Source of the DNA: Ascidia mentula | Lineage: Eukaryota; Chordata; Ascidiacea; Phlebobranchia; Ascidiidae | Reading direction: 5' to 3' | NCBI GenBank assembly: GCA_947561715.1 | Contig: OX387197.1 | Span: 18,584,266 to 18,648,265, forward strand | Length of the DNA: 64,000 bases | In this document: piece after piece, positions 62,001-64,000 of the stretch | Layout of the letters: each line of letters starts with the position of its first letter | Position numbering within the stretch: position 1 is the stretch's first letter | The notes under the pieces: generated by a model | What the model saw: only the letters and a program-made list of their open reading frames with translations | Database searches by the model: none | Told to the model about the DNA's origin: nothing | Made by a program: the position numbers and the translations under genes

Positions 62001-63912
62001 AAAACCATATGATTTTCATGACAACAAATAGTAAAAAAGCCCCCAAACCTTCTGCTTTTTCTGAATTTCATCAGAGAGAACTTTAGAGGAATCGAGGACG
62101 ACAATGGCGCTTTCATCTTCCAGGATGTTGCCTTCTGAGGATGAAAGTGTGTAAAGAATCTTGTCCTCAATCTCCTTCAGTTGCTTTTTGTTGGAAGCGC
62201 TCTGCAGAATCAGGAGGTTTCTTTCCTCCTCCAGCTCTGGTCTGTTTAATAATTGCAATAGAAACTTAACGGCCGTGTACAATTTGGTTGATAGCTTAGA
62301 AGCATTTGTCATAAGTTCGAAATTTTAGCGTCCCTTATTAAACTGGTTGAGTTAAAAGTTTTTACGGACAGTTAAAATGTTAGTTGCATGGCTGATATCA
62401 GAGTTTTACAAAGTAAAAGGCAGTCTCGCATGTTAATCAACTTGAGAATTTTACAATAAGCCCAAAACTAAAGTCACTTTTAAACAACCTTATCACAATT
62501 CTTATCACCTGTCATTGAGTACAGTTTATTCATGTTTAACAGCAGAATAAACATGAAAAAACACTTTACAGAAGGTATAAGCACTTCTAAACACTTTTTT
62601 CGGTAAAATATGTTTCCGCAATCTGTTAAAAAAATGTCTCACCTCTCCTTGGCAACCACGATTCCGAGAAGTTGATCTTCCAAACCCTCTGGGGTGATCA
62701 TGAAGTTGAGGAGGGAAACTTTGGTGGAAAGCTCCGGGAGATAATGAGGATTGCGGAGTTTGGTGGTGATGTAGAAACGGAATTCAGAGCTGTATTCGAT
62801 TACATTTTCACCGAGTCTAATGCACATCACACCACCTGTGCGAAAACCGCGAGTAAAAATAATTGATGTACGTAACTCATTCAATTAATAGTACTGATGA
62901 TGAACGCAGTTAGTGTTCGAAACGTCTACTCCACTTAAGATGATTAATAGCTTATTAGCTTTGGCTTTCCTATTCAAAGAATATTTGAATTTGGTTTTAA
63001 AATTACCTGAATTCAATCATATACCGAAAATGTAAACGCATTTGCCCGAGGGTAAAGTAATCATTAATCAACAATGTATTGAGATTTTCACTTAAAACTT
63101 AATATTAACTAAAATTAAATTATTAATTGTTTATTGCCACTGCCGAAGGTTAATCGTTATGCATTGGGTTACACTGTGCTGACATAAGTAAAATACACCC
63201 CCGTTACGAGAACATCCAAAGCGCTTAAACACCTTGTTTGAATGTCTGCTTCAGTAGCAGAGGTTCCAACGACGGATCCAACTCTTCGGCGACGTTTTCG
63301 AGTAGCACGGGTGTCCCAAACTGAATGGAGTTCTCCATAACCCGCATGTAGTCAGCGTTACTCAACTTGATAACACTCAGTTTGTTGTCGCGTTCAGAAT
63401 TTTTCACCCATTTGTTTGCTTGGCCCTGAGGGTCGATCATCAACGGCCTGTGTAGAAAAAAGCAACGTTTGGTATAATGGTGGTGAAAATGACTTTTAGT
63501 GTAACAAATTTAAAGCTTTAAGATCTTGTACGGTCTGAAATATTCTCGCCAAAACGTTTGGACGTCGACTATTTTCGACCTACGCTTGTGTTATCAGGCA
63601 TTGTCCGCTGCTTTCGACCATTATAGTAACCTGAATACTGGCGATCGAAACTTGCATTTAAACCAATCACAAGAAATAATTTAGTGCAACATGAAATGGT
63701 TTTTATGTTTGTATAAAAATCACTCGGTACAAACGTCAAAACATTCTAGTAATAACACCGTCTTACCAACGACGGGAATTGTCCACGATCACCCCGTTGT
63801 CTATGGAGAAATTATCCGTTGGAAGCCCAGCAATATTCCATGCCCGAATCTTAATCAGGTCACCCAGGGTTGCGCTGAGGGAGAAGTTGTCCGAGCACGT
63901 GATTTCGTGTTG
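56057..63912 (-). CDS. Axonemal inner-arm dynein heavy chain (DNAH1/3/7/12 group), C-terminal 19 exons
   Basis: Exons: 63767-63912, 63233-63447, 62643-62835, 62049-62241, 61620-61792, 61170-61310, 60781-60939, 60559-60703, 60130-60280, 59697-59950, 59190-59330, 58918-59045, 58463-58696, 58168-58287, 57769-57938, 57282-57486, 56825-57057, 56383-56474, 56057-56223. They cover the AAA5-AAA6 and C-terminal regions: [96 protein letters not shown] block, [71 protein letters not shown] and the end [20 protein letters not shown]. The single-headed inner-arm class is clear; the exact paralogue is not. The 5' part lies beyond the window. The intron after 58918 has a GC donor. Introns contain Penelope-like and hammerhead remnants. 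Confidence 0.92.
59372..59510 (+). mobile_element. Penelope-like element RT fragment in a dynein intron
   Basis: A plus-strand open segment (59,421-59,506) reads [18 protein letters not shown] before a stop. SFDVKSLFT is the conserved start of the reverse transcriptase core of Penelope-like retrotransposons. Its first 31 bp are an inverted repeat of 59,372-59,402 (GATGACACCATGATGTTG ... on the left), so the fragment forms a fold-back. It is antisense to the dynein gene. Confidence 0.7.
61388..61567. repeat. Fold-back element related to the 50.6-kb element, in a dynein intron
   Basis: Left CTGATGCTGCCAGGCATATT and an arm with TCTCCTGGTAATAATATATA are matched by a right arm ending in TATATATTATCGCCAAAAGA. 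The right arm holds CAATCAAAACGTCGAGAGAA, a decayed GAAACGTC motif. It belongs to the same family as the elements at 2.36-2.57 and 50.6-50.86 kb. Confidence 0.6.
62885..62944 (+). ncRNA. Hammerhead ribozyme, type I (best copy)
   Basis: CTGATGA is at 62,894-62,900. Stem II is GAACGC (62,902-62,907) with GTGTTC (62,913-62,918), 6 bp including one G-U, with loop AGTTA. GAAA is at 62,919-62,922, then C, G, T and the cleavage-site base C62926. Stem I pairs AGTA (62,890-62,893) with TACT (62,927-62,930), and further out TTAA (62,885-62,888) with TTAA (62,935-62,938). Stem III within one molecule would be only A-U around CG, but ACGT is self-complementary, so two molecules could form a 4-bp stem III. 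This is the design of small dimeric hammerheads known from Penelope-like elements. It lies in a dynein intron, antisense to the gene. Predicted cut after C62926. Confidence 0.75.
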
Positions 63913-64000
63913 CTGTTACGTCACAAAGAAACACATCAAACAATCATTGTAGTTTCGCAGCAGCACACTATGTACTATAAAGGCAATGTTATAATCGGTG

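Overview
The window looks like nuclear DNA of an invertebrate chordate, most likely an ascidian of the Ciona type. It is AT-rich, genes have many small exons separated by short GT-AG introns, and the proteins recognised are closest in character to chordate orthologues (METTL6, KLHDC10, MIA40, RPS2, FYB/ADAP, RRP15, TCP1, MRPL37, DMAC2, an axonemal dynein heavy chain). The species is inferred from this style, not proven. No bacterial gene organisation is present. All exon boundaries were placed by hand from splice signals, reading-frame phase and protein similarity.

Layout. 0-2 kb: the last three exons of METTL6 (+), then an isolated middle fragment of NPRL2 (-). 2-17 kb: a minus-strand tandem array of four glycosyltransferase genes of the DXD / GT32 type (called A, B, C and D here, from low to high coordinate). 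Only C is open throughout. B is a chimera made by a 3,492-bp tandem duplication whose crossover lies inside exon 4. A decayed Gypsy-type LTR retrotransposon (about 12.2-13.95 kb) interrupts the array. 18.7-25.3 kb: KLHDC10 (+), CHCHD4/MIA40 (-), RPS2 (+). 27.3-35.3 kb: a 17-exon FYB/ADAP-like adaptor gene (+) with Trp-Lys repeats, a helically extended SH3-type domain and Tyr motifs. 36-46 kb: a run of minus-strand housekeeping genes: RRP15, intronless TCP1 (CCT1), MRPL37, intronless DMAC2. 46-56 kb: repeat-rich DNA (direct repeats, two tRNA-derived SINE copies, two fold-back elements) plus one well-formed seven-exon gene of unknown family (50.9-53.5 kb). 56-64 kb: the C-terminal 19 exons of an inner-arm axonemal dynein heavy chain (-), open at the window edge.

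The strongest unexpected signal is a scattered family of hammerhead ribozyme motifs (CUGAUGA - hairpin - GAAA - self-complementary stem III - C). The best copy is at 62,885-62,944, with all core nucleotides, a 6-bp stem II and a paired stem I. Decayed relatives lie at 2,459-2,510, 12,933-12,964, 17,483-17,516, 50,075-50,109, 50,675-50,718 and 50,761-50,804. Three copies lie in or next to inverted-repeat (fold-back) units. A short open reading segment in a dynein intron (59,421-59,506) matches the Penelope-like retrotransposon reverse transcriptase motif SFDVKSLFT. This fits the known association of small, dimer-forming hammerheads with Penelope-like elements.

Functionally the genes are mostly unrelated neighbours: ribosome supply (RPS2, RRP15, MRPL37), mitochondrial biogenesis (CHCHD4, MRPL37, DMAC2), protein folding (TCP1), tRNA methylation (METTL6), Golgi glycosylation (the GT array), adaptor signalling (FYB-like) and ciliary motility (dynein).
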